64,000 nt of DNA, taken from positions 332,237 to 396,236 of the forward strand of contig KB301364.1 of assembly GCA_000328365.1 (NCBI GenBank). The letters run 5' to 3'. A program made the translations under genes and the position numbers. Source of the DNA: Capitella teleta (lineage: Eukaryota; Annelida; Polychaeta; Capitellidae). This document shows, piece after piece, positions 13,427 through 23,793 of this stretch. The notes beneath the pieces were generated by a model that was not told the origin of the DNA, did not search any database, and saw only the letters and a list, made by a program, of their open reading frames with translations. Positions within the stretch are counted from its first letter, which is position 1; every line of letters starts with the position of its first letter.

Positions 13427-16400
13427 CTGGACGCACAGACAGAAATCATACAATGCCCACATGTTAATAGTAAACCGGTGGCACGCAGCAAGCAGAGCGA
13501 GAGAGAGAGAGCAAAAGAGTGGCATTGATCAGAAGGGCATGTGGTACGGTACTGGTACGGAGCGACACAGCATAAGTGCTGTTACGCACTACAGGTGGAT
13601 GAGAGTTTTATGGAGAGTTTCAGGTGAAAGATCACAGGCATTGTAACTACATGGCAATGCTTAAAAAGGGGTGGTCATAGAAACTATATAAAAATATATA
13701 TATTACTCAACGGGTGTATTTTCAATGAATGACACAAAGGAAGATTTTGGCACGTGTTTATACATCCCTGTTGGCTGAGTGTTGTAATTACTGACGTCAG
13801 GATTCAAAGCAGCTTTTGAACGCAATGCTTCACTGAACACGAACAATCTGCTCTCTACCCTAATCACACTTTTAGAATAAAAATACTTGCGGGAAAATAA
13901 CTGAGAGCAGCACTCTATGTAACACAAGACGCCCTATTAGTGAGGACTATGTGAGTAACATCATAATCAGATAGCGAAGATGAACTTACTCCATTCAATA
14001 CAGTTCCTAAGGCCAGGGCAAATGGGTTTATAGGCGACTCCCAAGTCTAGGGCCATTGGTTGGCAAGCAGATGGTACAATCATCACCTGAATCAGGGTTT
14101 CCCCTCTTATCTAAATAATTATCTATCAATAGACACCTTGATATATACTCATAATCCAGATAACAACAACCATATACAGTATCACACAGCCCCCTGCCTT
14201 GTTATGCTGTGTAATCCTCGAGGCGGCTATTTGAAAATTGCAACGCAAAAGATCGTCACATACCATCAGATAAAATGCCTGAGTGAAGATGAAGTAATGC
14301 ATAGTATTGCAAACATGTAGAAATATTTGCTTCCTAAGTAAGCAAAGCTAAGCAGGAAGAGAAACTAATAATCCAATATCTGGCCAGTAGTCTGAGTACA
14401 CTCTTCAGAGAACAATATACTTAATTCCAGAATGAACTGGAAGTTTCCCGATGAAAAAGTACGCCACGGTATCCTTATGGTATACTGGTACATGCACTTT
14501 AATAGTAGCTTTTATTCATGAATTGGATCGAACACATTTAAATTGAAAACTTAAAACTTCAGATTTTATTCATGAATTGGATCGAACACATTTCTTAGCA
14601 AGGTGTGCTCAGCGTTTTCACATTTTAGAGTAAACAGAAACCGTATTGATTCGTGACCAATATTGACTTTAGTATGAGAAATGCACCTATTTATTTTGTG
14701 CATACAGGTCTGCAGGATAATGAATTTTCAAACAATCAATAGAATGATTGAATGGATTTTAAATTTTTTAATTCACTGAGAGTAATCATGATCTAAATCT
14801 AATTGACACTTGATTTAAGTGAATTAACTCATGTCAAGAGTATCCCTCTTCAACTGGAAATTGTACCAGTTAGTACTTGGCACTTGATGTTGACATTTAA
14901 AAAAAATCAACTTCAGAACTATGCTTCTTCTATTGCGTGGCACATAAAATTTTTATGTGCCACGCATGCAAGACTTGCATGCATAACATGCAAGACTTGC
15001 AAGTTTTTATGATAAAAACTTGCAAGTCTTGCATGTTCACTCAATTTCACGGAGGCCCTATCACAAATTAGAATGATGTGCCTTCTAGGATATACCGGTA
15101 CCATAAATTTTGTATAAACTATAAACCTAAGTTTATTATTTAAGCATTAAGTCGCATTGGCACATTTTAAGGTTTTAATGCCTCCTAATAGCTAATACAA
15201 ATCCATTCAGTTTAATGCAAGAATTTTCTATATTGGAGTGGTAGTTCAAAAGTTACATCCTGTTTACTGGTGAAACCCCACACGTAATCAAAGATGAAAA
15301 ATGCACGTTAAAAGGCTGGCCAAAATTCAAAATGAAGCAATTGTCAATGCAATAGGCTTAATTATACACGAAATACAAGAACTTATTGGTCACAGACTGA
15401 CATGATTCTTGTATATGAGGAAAGAGGAGATATTTTTATTTCTTTTGCAATCAAAAGATGAAAAATCAACGTTTTGAACCCATCTGACCTCTCAAAGATT
15501 TGTTTCTCAGGAATATGCTCAGCGACTTAGTGCGGTACCTCTGTGACGGGTAACATATATTGTAATTTGTAAAAGCATTTAATTCTTATTAATTTCTTAA
15601 ATTTTTGTGTGACTTTGCAATCCACCTCAACATGGAATGATTATGGCACTGCAGCAGCCCTACTCTATGTCAGACCCCTATTGCCCGTGCATCAGCTCTA
15701 CTGCTAGCGTGTGACGCCCACAACGAGTCCTCATTTTATTCATATATAAAAATTAATACATAATATTATATCAATATATTAATATGTTAAATATTAAATT
15801 AAGTTTAGGCCCCAAGTTCACCTAACAAAGTTCAATCAAATAATCTGTCAAAAATAACAGCTCATCTATTCGGCTTCTGGTTAGTAGTTGCATGGGTCAC
15901 AACAACCAATACAGTTTGAGATTTACTACTTAACTATTTTCAGATCACCAAAGTCCAACTATTACTATGGAAAATGCTGGCAGCCGCAAACTACACGGAA
16001 TGTAAAAATCCATGATACTCTAATTGAAATTTCGCACCTTTCATGGAATCAGGCCGGCATAATATAAAAGTTGAAAACTGATGATTTGTAGTTCGAGTCA
16101 ACAAATATTGAACTATAGAGATTTGATTGATATGGATGTTTTGTGATGAATTCATGTGAAAATTAGAAGGCTGTTGTAATGTTATTATCGGTGAAAAGTG
16201 ATTTTTTTCATAAAGATAGGCGAGCTGCATATGGAAAACGATATGCCGCATTTGATAGGCCTAGCAATGTAGCAGTCTAGTAAGTAAGCACACTCGTCTC
16301 ATGCAATCAATGTATTGGAAGCTGCACTTTGACATTCAGTTGTTCAGTGAGTGAGGGAGCTAGGTCTCTTCAACAGTTCAACTGTTACGAGTCTGAAATT

Positions 16401-17052
16401 ATATTATAAAATTGGACTTCCTCAAGTTCCAACTCCCTGGAAGGCTGGCCTGGATTCCATTGGTATGATCAAAATCAAATGATCACAGATCAGTCTCAGA
16501 ATGATGAGAATCATCATAATATTATGAGCCCAAAGACTAAAACTTGAAAGAGTAGGTGTGGCAGTGATAGCTGCATTCTGTAGCCATAATATGTGGGGAT
16601 GATGACCAATATAGAGGCTTGGAACGAGATTATGCCAGTGATTAATGAGCAGGTGAGAGCCAAGAGTTAAGGCAAGTGGGTAAAATTTTAGGAAAAACGA
16701 CAATTCATCAGGAATGCGATTCGCTGTGTCACTGAGAAAGTGGGCTTTCTGGTTATGAGTCAGTGACACGTCAGTGACCACTGATATATCGACAAATCGG
16801 AATCCGAAATCGAGTTTTAAGCTGTCGTCACCAGTCACGATTCACATGACTGCTGCTTATGAATTGTGAAAGATATAAAAATTACTACAGGCACCAGAAA
16901 ACGACAAATCGAGGTTTTAAAGTATTCAAAAACATAAAAACGAGATCGAAATAGCTCAATTTACCTTCTACTCCATTTGTAGCCAGCAAGAAGATCGCAA
17001 AAAGTGCGATTTTGAGCCAAGAGTGAGAGTAAATTGACACACCAGCCGCCAT
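5367..17052 (-). CDS. PLXDC: Plexin-domain-containing protein (TEM7-like) receptor, complete, 10 exons
   Basis: Single-pass type I membrane protein of the PLXDC1/2 (tumor endothelial marker 7) family. Coding exons by splice signals and frame: 17052-16965, 10907-10531, 10081-10012, 8026-7850, 7788-7724, 7677-7584, 6179-6081, 6023-5881, 5811-5626, 5483-5367; total 1416 nt, 471 aa, all phases agree. Order: signal peptide (residues 1-29, rich in L/A/F), a Ser/Thr/Pro-rich segment (about 50-110), the conserved ectodomain (FYGHEVSAITIATG, LTTTQYIAPLMANFD, RYYDNGTTFVVWWED, HPVKVGLSDAYY, TIYEYHRVE), a Cys-rich PSI domain (about 324-371), a transmembrane helix (about 397-421), and a short tail ending in VSVTPDGNESVA. 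These blocks match PLXDC proteins closely. Unlike vertebrate members, the Thr-rich stretch lies before the conserved ectodomain and the PSI-to-membrane stem is short. The donor after exon 8 (GTTCGT) is weak. Vertebrate members are reported PEDF receptors; the ligand here is unknown. Confidence 0.93.
6290..6425 (+). repeat. Dispersed repeat, inverted copy at 9870-10003
   Basis: About 135 bp starting TTTCCAGATTTCAATTATC and running through CGTCTTGGTTATAAGCACC, AATTAAACGCGCATCGGACC and CTAGCGCCAG. The same text is present in reverse orientation at 9870-10003, close to the exon 3 donor of the PLXDC gene. The 22-bp core TCTTGGTTATA also appears inverted at about 7115-7138, which could make 6314-7137 a small inverted-repeat element. 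Family not identified. Confidence 0.7.
7204..7492. mobile_element. MITE (289 bp), MULE-like, with 9-bp target-site duplication
   Basis: The ends are inverted repeats of about 25 bp carrying ACTTGGCATCAAA (left end starts GGTAACCACTTGGC, right end closes GCCAAGTTACTTCC). The nine bases TTAGATATA occur directly on both sides, at 7195-7203 and 7493-7501. A second sub-terminal copy of the motif lies inside each end (TTGGCATCAAACTCA near 7250 and its inverse near 7443). No coding capacity. A 9-bp duplication and G-starting ends are typical of Mutator-like elements. It lies in PLXDC intron 6 (between exons 6 and 7). Confidence 0.75.
8142..9208 (+). mobile_element. pogo/Tigger-like DNA transposon, internally deleted
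   Basis: Terminal inverted repeats CAGTAAAACCCCGCTAACTC (left) and its inverse at the right end (to 9208), with TA on both sides (8140-8141 and 9209-9210), as in the Tc1/mariner superfamily. Sub-terminal TTCGTCGAAGTGTTTTC motifs are also mirrored. Inside, 8701-8937 on the plus strand encodes a CENP-B-type N-terminal helix-turn-helix (MATKRKITC, then IADKFGIPPSTLSTWLKN), the DNA-binding part of Tigger transposases. The frame ends after 78 residues and no DDE domain follows, so this is a non-autonomous deletion derivative. It lies in PLXDC intron 3. Confidence 0.85.
9870..10003 (-). repeat. Inverted copy of the dispersed repeat at 6290-6425
   Basis: Reverse complement matches 6290-6425 over almost all its length with scattered differences (TAATTAGGAGAGTGCTTATAA against TTATAAGCACCCTCCTAATTA). 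It stops about 10 bp short of the exon 3 donor of the PLXDC gene. Confidence 0.7.
12905..13010 (-). mobile_element. Possible tRNA-derived SINE fragment
   Basis: On the minus strand a box-A-like sequence (TGACTTAGTGGCATG) is followed about 35 bp later by a box-B-like sequence (GGCTTGAATCC), the internal RNA polymerase III promoter layout of tRNA-derived SINEs. No tRNA cloverleaf is preserved and I could not place the 3' end. It lies in PLXDC intron 1. Confidence 0.4.
13396..13424. repeat. (ATTG)n microsatellite
   Basis: About seven tandem ATTG units in PLXDC intron 1. Confidence 0.9.
14510..14593. repeat. Short direct repeat, 30 bp twice
   Basis: The 30-bp text that begins TTTTATTCATGAATTGG occurs at 14510-14539 and again at 14564-14593 in PLXDC intron 1. 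Confidence 0.85.
14935..15035. repeat. Cluster of three perfect or near-perfect palindromes
   Basis: Palindrome one: 14935-14965 (arms GCGTGGCACATAAAA). Palindrome two: about 14964-14982, around ATGCAAGACTTGCAT. Palindrome three: 14987-15035, arms of about 23 bp (CATGCAAGACTTGCAAG). The second and third share the ATGCAAGACTTGCA word. They form a dense fold-back region in PLXDC intron 1. Confidence 0.9.
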
Positions 17053-18190
17053 CTTGAAACAACAAACAGTGCTGCAGTACGGCGAGTGAGTGAGGAACTA
17101 ATGCAGCGAAGAGATACCCCGTGGTTTCAACTTTCTCTGGTGTTGACGGAATTTAGGCAGTAACGTTATGATTCAAGGCTACCTCTCATTGGCCTACTCA
17201 TAGTATATAAGTTTCGGTTAACTTTGCATTCACCATAAGTTTTCTTTCTTGTAATAATATGAGTATAAAAAAAAGATAACAAGTCAATAAATTCAAAATT
17301 CATGCCTTGGCAAATATGCCAGCGCTAGGCCTACCCAGTACGAATTCAAGTTGTGGATGATTCGCATTTTCTAGCATCGCGTTTTGGTTAACTTTTTAGC
17401 CATTTACTTGGTTAATAATAATAATTAAGTTCGTCTCTGTGTTTCTTTGCAATAATATTATTTGCATGTCATTTACGTAAAAAAAAAATCATAAAGTTTA
17501 ATTATTGGGCAATATCTGAATAAATCGAAAATTATTACTATTGTGGATACTTGTATAAGTATAGATTATAAGTGATTAATGATGTAAAAAGGTTCTTGTG
17601 GGTGCAATAATTAGTGCAGTATTCATATACGCAAAATTAACTAATTTTTCGACTTATTGGAATGAGCATCAATGCATGTGTTTTGGAACTCAATAACAAG
17701 CACAAAATAATCATAACGTTTTTGTTTTGGGCTTTTTCGTCTTTTTCTTTCTATGAGATCATATGAGTTTACAGAATTAGTCATCTGTCATGGGATAAAA
17801 GTTGCAATCGATAAGCCCTTGATATTTTAATTGTCCGAATAATCGTGATGTTTGTATGAGTATATAGGCGTTGTGTGAATAAGGAGAATATTAAAAATGC
17901 TGCATCACAATTAAGTCATCATTTTTAACACGCATCTGGCAATTTCCTTTCATATATATAGATTGAACTTTCAAGAGTAATCTTCCACCAAAACCAAGTA
18001 TAATTGCTTCCGATGGAATATATTTATAAACAATATACAGATCGACACTTACGTAAATCAAATTAATCAATCTTATTGAAAGAAAACAAGGAACATTCAA
18101 ACGTATAAACTATTTATACATGTATCAGAATTGAGAAAGAACAAACAAAACATATAATTATATTTCGATGAAATGACTTGAAATACTTGG
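17053..18190. other. intergenic, 5' side of PLXDC and 3' side of the first GalNAc-transferase-like gene
   Basis: No gene recognised. It should hold the PLXDC promoter, since the coding start is at 17052 and the gene reads leftward. I see no distinct promoter motif. The stretch 17880-18190 is the likely 3' untranslated region of the gene at 18191. Confidence 0.4.
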
Positions 18191-19777
18191 TTAATAACTG
18201 AGCACAGTAAATGTTTGTGTCCTGCTAGAAGTCTCGTCGCACTTGGTCAGCATCGCATAATGATGAAGAGCATTGGAGTCATCTCTCTCCGCCACCTGAG
18301 TGACGCATTTACCTTTGTGCGACTGGTTCTCCAGTTTGCCGTCGACCGTCAGGGTCCAGCGTACGTCGTTGCTGTTCTTCTGAAGGTCACAATTATCCAG
18401 CACCAGATGCATCACGTTGTTGACTGCTAGGCACTGCCCAGCAATCTTGATCTGACCATTGACGGTCATTTCAAAGAGAAATTTGGTGTCGTATATGTGA
18501 GGACGACAGAGCTCAAGCTCAATGATTTTGGAAGTGCTGGAATCAATTTTCAGGCAGAGATTCGTAGCAGCTTTTAGTTTTCCGAAGAAAATGCTGCCGT
18601 GCGATGGGACGAGGATGTCAGATGCTATATTGGCAAGATACCAGTCAAAGTTTTGACATTTCTTCAAGGTATTTTTGAGGAACGACTTCCTTTCGTTCAC
18701 TTTGGTAGTGATTGCTTTCGGGGTTAAATCTGGCAGTTCGTTCTGACGAAAGGTTATAAACTTGTAGTTACTCATCCACATCTCTGCTATGTACTGAATG
18801 CTTTCCTTGTCGTGGATCTCTATGGGTCGCAGAGCACTGAGGACTGCCACCCGGGAGCAGAGGACGATCTGGACACGCCCACCACACATCCAAGTTCTAA
18901 ACGAAAACTCAATATTATGTCCAGTTTGAATATGCTCATCAAAATCCCCGATTTTCATCAATAATGTGCGTTTCATTGCAAAAATATCACCACGCATAAC
19001 TGGCGTGTCAATGAAGTCGCTCTCATGGAGGTTTGTCTCCTTGTGAACTGTAGCCAGGGACCACGTGGGCAGGTTAATCAATCCGTTATCGAGAGGGTAG
19101 AAGCGGTGACCATCGAGGAAGTTATCGTGGTGTGGGACAGCAACTATGTTTGGCTTCTCTTGGATTTTTCTAAGCAGAGGATACAACCACCCTTGGTTGA
19201 CGACCACGTTGCTAGAAACATACACCAAGTATTCTCCTTTGGCCATTTTAGATGCTTTGAGTCTGGATGCAGATTGTCCTTCGGAGTTTTCTGATCGGAA
19301 GATTTTGACGTTGGAGAATTTTGGATCTTTAAAGAACTGTGCTGCATGGGTCTTGATGTCCCGAACTTTTGTTCCGTCGTCTATGATGATGATTTCATTG
19401 AATTGGTGACTTGGTGTGAAGGTCACCAAAGCATTTAAGGCTAGCTTGAAATCGTAGAACTCTTTATCTTTGTAGTCCATAATAATGCTCACTTTATCAT
19501 ATTCAATATTCAACTTTTGGCTCTCAGCAAGAGATGGACAATATGATGGTCTGGTGTCATCCATCATGCCGATATGACGATTGATATCACGGGCTGTCAT
19601 CGGATGGTCATCATATATGCGGCCTCGGTGTCGTACCACCCCCGGAGTCAGTCCAGCTTCAAACACCAATCGATATGTGCAGTAGATGATGGCTAATAGT
19701 ATGGCTGCCGGTGCCAGAGTGGAGAACTTCGCTTTGCGTAGAGGCAAGGTCTTGACTTGCACCCACAGAGACGGCAT
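18191..19777 (-). CDS. Inactive-looking polypeptide GalNAc-transferase-like protein (GT27 fold plus ricin lectin)
   Basis: 528 aa in one coding exon. A type II membrane anchor lies at about residues 23-40 (LAPAAILLAIIYCTY), followed by a GT-A domain and a C-terminal ricin-type lectin domain (about 400-528). The family plan is clear: SIIM..., IIIIDDG, VVVNQGWLYPL, SFRTWMCGGRVQIVLCSRVAV. Key residues of active enzymes are changed. The metal-binding DxH is Ser-Ser-Asn (188-190), WGGEN reads QTGHN, and the metal histidine of the GHVFR region is missing (AVLSALRP). The N-terminal FHNE motif is replaced by DYKDKEFYDF. I infer a Golgi pseudoenzyme or lectin-like protein. A splice acceptor (CACTTACAG, exon from 19802) lies about 25 nt upstream of the ATG, so a 5' untranslated intron is likely. 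Closest visible relative: the gene at 23794, which diverges from it head to head. Confidence 0.85.
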   Translation of the reverse strand: MPSLWVQVKTLPLRKAKFSTLAPAAILLAIIYCTYRLVFEAGLTPGVVRHRGRIYDDHPMTARDINRHIGMMDDTRPSYCPSLAESQKLNIEYDKVSIIMDYKDKEFYDFKLALNALVTFTPSHQFNEIIIIDDGTKVRDIKTHAAQFFKDPKFSNVKIFRSENSEGQSASRLKASKMAKGEYLVYVSSNVVVNQGWLYPLLRKIQEKPNIVAVPHHDNFLDGHRFYPLDNGLINLPTWSLATVHKETNLHESDFIDTPVMRGDIFAMKRTLLMKIGDFDEHIQTGHNIEFSFRTWMCGGRVQIVLCSRVAVLSALRPIEIHDKESIQYIAEMWMSNYKFITFRQNELPDLTPKAITTKVNERKSFLKNTLKKCQNFDWYLANIASDILVPSHGSIFFGKLKAATNLCLKIDSSTSKIIELELCRPHIYDTKFLFEMTVNGQIKIAGQCLAVNNVMHLVLDNCDLQKNSNDVRWTLTVDGKLENQSHKGKCVTQVAERDDSNALHHYAMLTKCDETSSRTQTFTVLSY

Positions 19778-19802
19778 TTTGAAGGTCTTGTGATTTTAAT
19801 AC

Positions 19803-22006
19803 CTGTAAGTGAAAGCAGTTTGCATTAGACAGGTATATATTATTGAAAAATATGTTCCAGGTGCATGGGTTGGAGCGATAAACCAATTAGTTTGATTGTC
19901 CATATAATTGATACAAGTTAATATGCCATATAACTTGATTATACCCGTTCAGCGAACCTTGACAGATTAAGTCAATTGTACTCGATACTATCAATAGCAA
20001 TGGCATTTTGAATAGAGGACGGGGCAGAATTCTACACCACAAAATAATTATAGTTGTACGTCCACAACCGTTTCTAACTAGATGGGTTCACATAATTTAT
20101 AATTAACATACCTTGTTATTTGGTACATGCATCCACAAATTAAACATAACTCTCTCAAAAAGAGAGCATGACTTGTGCCTCGCATACACGAGTCGCTAAG
20201 TGAATGGTTGTAGCAACCAAGTTACGTACAAAGAGCAACTCGATAAATGTGCATGTAGGTAGAGCGCAGGTATAAATGCAAAATGCATGAAGGTGCGATG
20301 TGGGCGTATTGATTGAGCATAATTTTAGAAGTCGAATCTCAAAATCATGCTCACTCTGCAAGCTAATTAGCGCGCAAGAGATAAGTCATGCCCAATTAAT
20401 AATTGATTAACCAGTGCAATTCATTTTAATTACACATAAACTATAACCATGAACATGTCTACCGTCTGCTAATCTTCTTAAAGCGGTACAGCAAATGCAA
20501 GAGGATTAAAAGTCTGCATGGTACACATTCAGAATTTCACAGAAACGACGAGGGGGGAGGGGGGTGCTAAAACACGATGAAATGCACGAAAAAAAATATT
20601 GATTAATACGGAATAATATTAACAATAAGCAAAATGAACTGTAATCATAAAAAAGATAGAGGATAAAAAATTTCAACAAATTAAATGAACTACTTATATA
20701 ATGATTGATGAAAGCATTCGCTTTACCGGTATTGGCCGGCAAGGAAAAGGGGTCACTGTGTACAGTACAGCAGCTCTTACAACACCAACATATCAGACGT
20801 CACGATTTCGAGACCAAACATGGGCATTATACGTGGCAATCGTTACGTAATTCTGACTCATGTCTATTGTGTGCGCACCAGATCACACGTGTTTTATATA
20901 CAGTGTAGGAGTGGAATGGTCTAGAGCATCAAAATACTCTCTTTAAAGCTGCATTTAATTGTACCTGTAATTGCTTATTTCACTAAATCCCGAAGAGCTA
21001 GATCCCTCGTTCCATATCCTTCGTGTGGAGTTGGCTCTCAGAATAAAACTTTTAGGCGGACATAAATATACAGACGGCCAAATCACAGACGGAAACCACA
21101 AACACCAAACGTGCGTGATGAGGTCAAGGCAGACAGTTCAGTGTAGGGCTCGAAAATACGATTATACCTTCAACAGGTGAATCAACAGGTGACAGGTGAA
21201 TCATGGGTTGGCTTCTGCTGTACGAGAATGTGTATGCGTGCACTATGCTCATCAATGTTTGGATTATGCATGTGTTTTGATTTGCATGTTTATGTTTTGC
21301 TTATGCATGTTGCATGCTTTAATGTAATATATAATAACTTTTTTTGCGTAATATTAATATAATTTTATTATTGTTTTGTCGCACATACACCAGAGGTGCA
21401 CACTGAGTTCTAATTACTATACTGAAGTGTATTAAATCATTGTAAGAAATAATTTGTTAAAGAATCACGCATATGAATCTGATCGAGTTGTTATTCTACG
21501 TACCATCGATGCTTCATGTCCCAATCATCCAGTAATTCACCTCCCAAATCATTCACTGGTTTCAACTAACAATGCGGACTGTAGATATTGAGAAGTTACA
21601 GATTTGCCAGGATCTTCCTCGAGCAGGATTTTATTCGCACCATTTCTTTACAAGTTCCTCTGAGGGTTATCCGAAGGTGTCGGGTTTTCATGAACCTAAG
21701 TTTCCCGTGGCGTTCATCAAAAGTTTGCTCTACCAGATATCGATATTTACGCAGTCAATTCATTTTTCGGAATACCCTTAATTCATATTCAAGACAGAGA
21801 GTTATATCCTTCCACCTCACAGTTGTCATCGTCCCACAACCGCCTGTAGTCTACTAGTCTTGTAGTTCCTGCGCAGGAGATGTTATGTACATTATAGAGT
21901 CACGATAGAGTTTGATGCTATACTAGCATGTTGCATAATCAATATGTGATTTGTGCAATTTTTATATCAATAAAAGCTCAGTTAAATCTACTTTAATCTC
22001 TAAATA
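19803..22006. other. intergenic between divergent paralogues, nothing recognised
   Basis: The stretch holds the upstream region of the gene at 18191-19777 and no recognisable exon. Open frames here are short and overlap on both strands. A GC-rich run sits near 20555. Confidence 0.4.
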
Positions 22007-22780
22007 CACTGAACAATAAAAGAAACATAACGGTCGGAAATATCGTAATAACCGGCTTTATAGAAACATCCGAGATTTAATCTAAATACCCTTTCAGATT
22101 GGTTTCAAACTCTTCTTTCAGGATGTGTGCCAGAACTTGACGATTTCCAGGCTTGTCCCCCCCCCCAATCGGTTGTAACTCCTCAACTCAACTCATCACG
22201 TTCCTCTCGACAGCAGACGAGCGGCAGAACCGACTGTGGTCGGAGAAGACGACGCTATTCCGTCTGCTTAACGGACTCGTCGGAAGAGTGGAGGGGTCAG
22301 TATTGGAAGCCGGAATGGGCGGCGAGTAGTGAGTTCAGCATGAGGCGAATCAGGCTGAACTCACGGACAGGACGGCGCCACCTGGATTTGGATGGCTCTG
22401 TCCTGGCGCCAATTGGTCACATCTGCACTGCCTGTCCTAGCCCGGTCTCGGACAATACCCGTTCCATACGATCGCGAAAATAGACGGAATATCGTTGAGG
22501 TATATGCATGGACACCACAATGATGAAAGCTAGGCCTGATGGCGGTCCATTCCCGCATGCAACACCTCAATTGCCTCCCACGACTGTGTCTCTGTTAGAC
22601 GTGGTACCACAAAAATCAAGGTGGCGATTAATTCTCTTGCGTGCCACTCGCGCACATTTGTTTTTGAAATAATTTGCACATTTCGACCTGTCAAGATATG
22701 ACATTTACGTCACTGAATACAAGATTTTAGACGAAGTTATAGTAATTTTTGTTGCGTTGTGTTTCTATTGCTGTTCAGTG
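22007..22780 (-). mobile_element. Tc1/mariner-like element, decayed
   Basis: Inverted ends CACTGAACAATAAAAGAAAC (left) and the inverse of CACTGAACAGCAATAGAAAC (right) are bordered by TA at 22005-22006 and 22781-22782. Inside, the minus strand near 22361-22570 reads like the N-terminal part of a Tc1 transposase (SYGTGIVRDRARTGSADVT, then NWRQDRAIQIQ, compare the usual TGS-x-x-DRPRSGRP...QDR). At 774 bp it is too short for an intact transposase and the frame is broken. The same end family bounds the element at 26027-26926. Confidence 0.8.
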
Positions 22781-22782
22781 TA

Positions 22783-23781
22783 GTTGTAGGTACATGTTAA
22801 TGTACTAGTATTAAATTACGATTGAGCCTCAGATTATAGACATAAGCTGGACTTTCATAACAGTGACAGATGTTAACAATAACTAAAAATAGTAAGCACT
22901 TCACTATAACGTACCATCAACATGCTCGGACAGATCAAGAGCAGTTTCGAGCCCTGTTATTTTGAGCCTCACTGAGTCAGTGCTCAAAACGAGTAGGTCG
23001 AACCAGCCATGCATGACAGGCGTGACAAACTTCCAGAAAGTGCAGAAGTAAAGGGGGCGTCAGGCGTCAGTGAGCATTTCCTGCTCAGAAATAAAACCAT
23101 TGGAATATAGTGTCCATTGACTCAAGTTAAAGAGTTGCACGCATATAACACTTTCTTCTAAGGAATATATAGATCCATTGAAAAAAGTCGTGAGTGTTTT
23201 TGGGATTGGGACCCTACCCCCCCCCCCCTCCCGCCCGGAAGAGCACTCGTCACTTGACACATCGAACCCGGACAACCTGTAGTGCCTGAGGAGCAGTTGG
23301 AGCAACTGCAATTAAGTGATACAGAGTCGTCTGGAATTTCATATTTGTGAGTCACTCCTAAATCTCTTTTTTTCGGCTACTACTATAATATTTAATATGG
23401 ATTATCGTGACTTGTGGATTAAGTAACTATTGTGGAAGTTAAGCAGACATTACAGTGAATTTCAGATAGCCCTAATATTTCATATTCACAGTGTAACACA
23501 TGCAGCTCAAGACTGTATACATTTAAGAGTTATAAGGTGACTGTCAAATTTAGTACGTTGCTATGCATTTGCACGGATGACTGGATCTGTGTTTCCATTG
23601 CATTCATCTACTGAGGACATGCATATACCAAATAGGCCTATATACTACTGTAGCCTCTGTAGGTATATTAAAATTAAAAGTAGGACATAAACCTTTCACA
23701 TATTAATGCCAGTGTAGTCACGAACGCTTTTCGGCGAATGCACTTTTTCACTTTTTCATAGATTTCGTATGTTCATTTCAG
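22783..23781. other. upstream region of the second GalNAc-transferase-like gene
   Basis: No gene recognised. A C-rich run lies at 23217-23238. The last bases, GTATGTTCATTTCAG ending at 23781, form a good splice acceptor 12 nt before the ATG at 23794, so a 5' untranslated exon probably lies somewhere upstream in this stretch. Confidence 0.5.
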
Positions 23782-23793
23782 ACCACACCGACG

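Noticed and set aside
18215-19409. Open frames on the plus strand across the first GalNAc-transferase-like gene
   Set aside because: They are shadows of the minus-strand coding region, which has clear family motifs.
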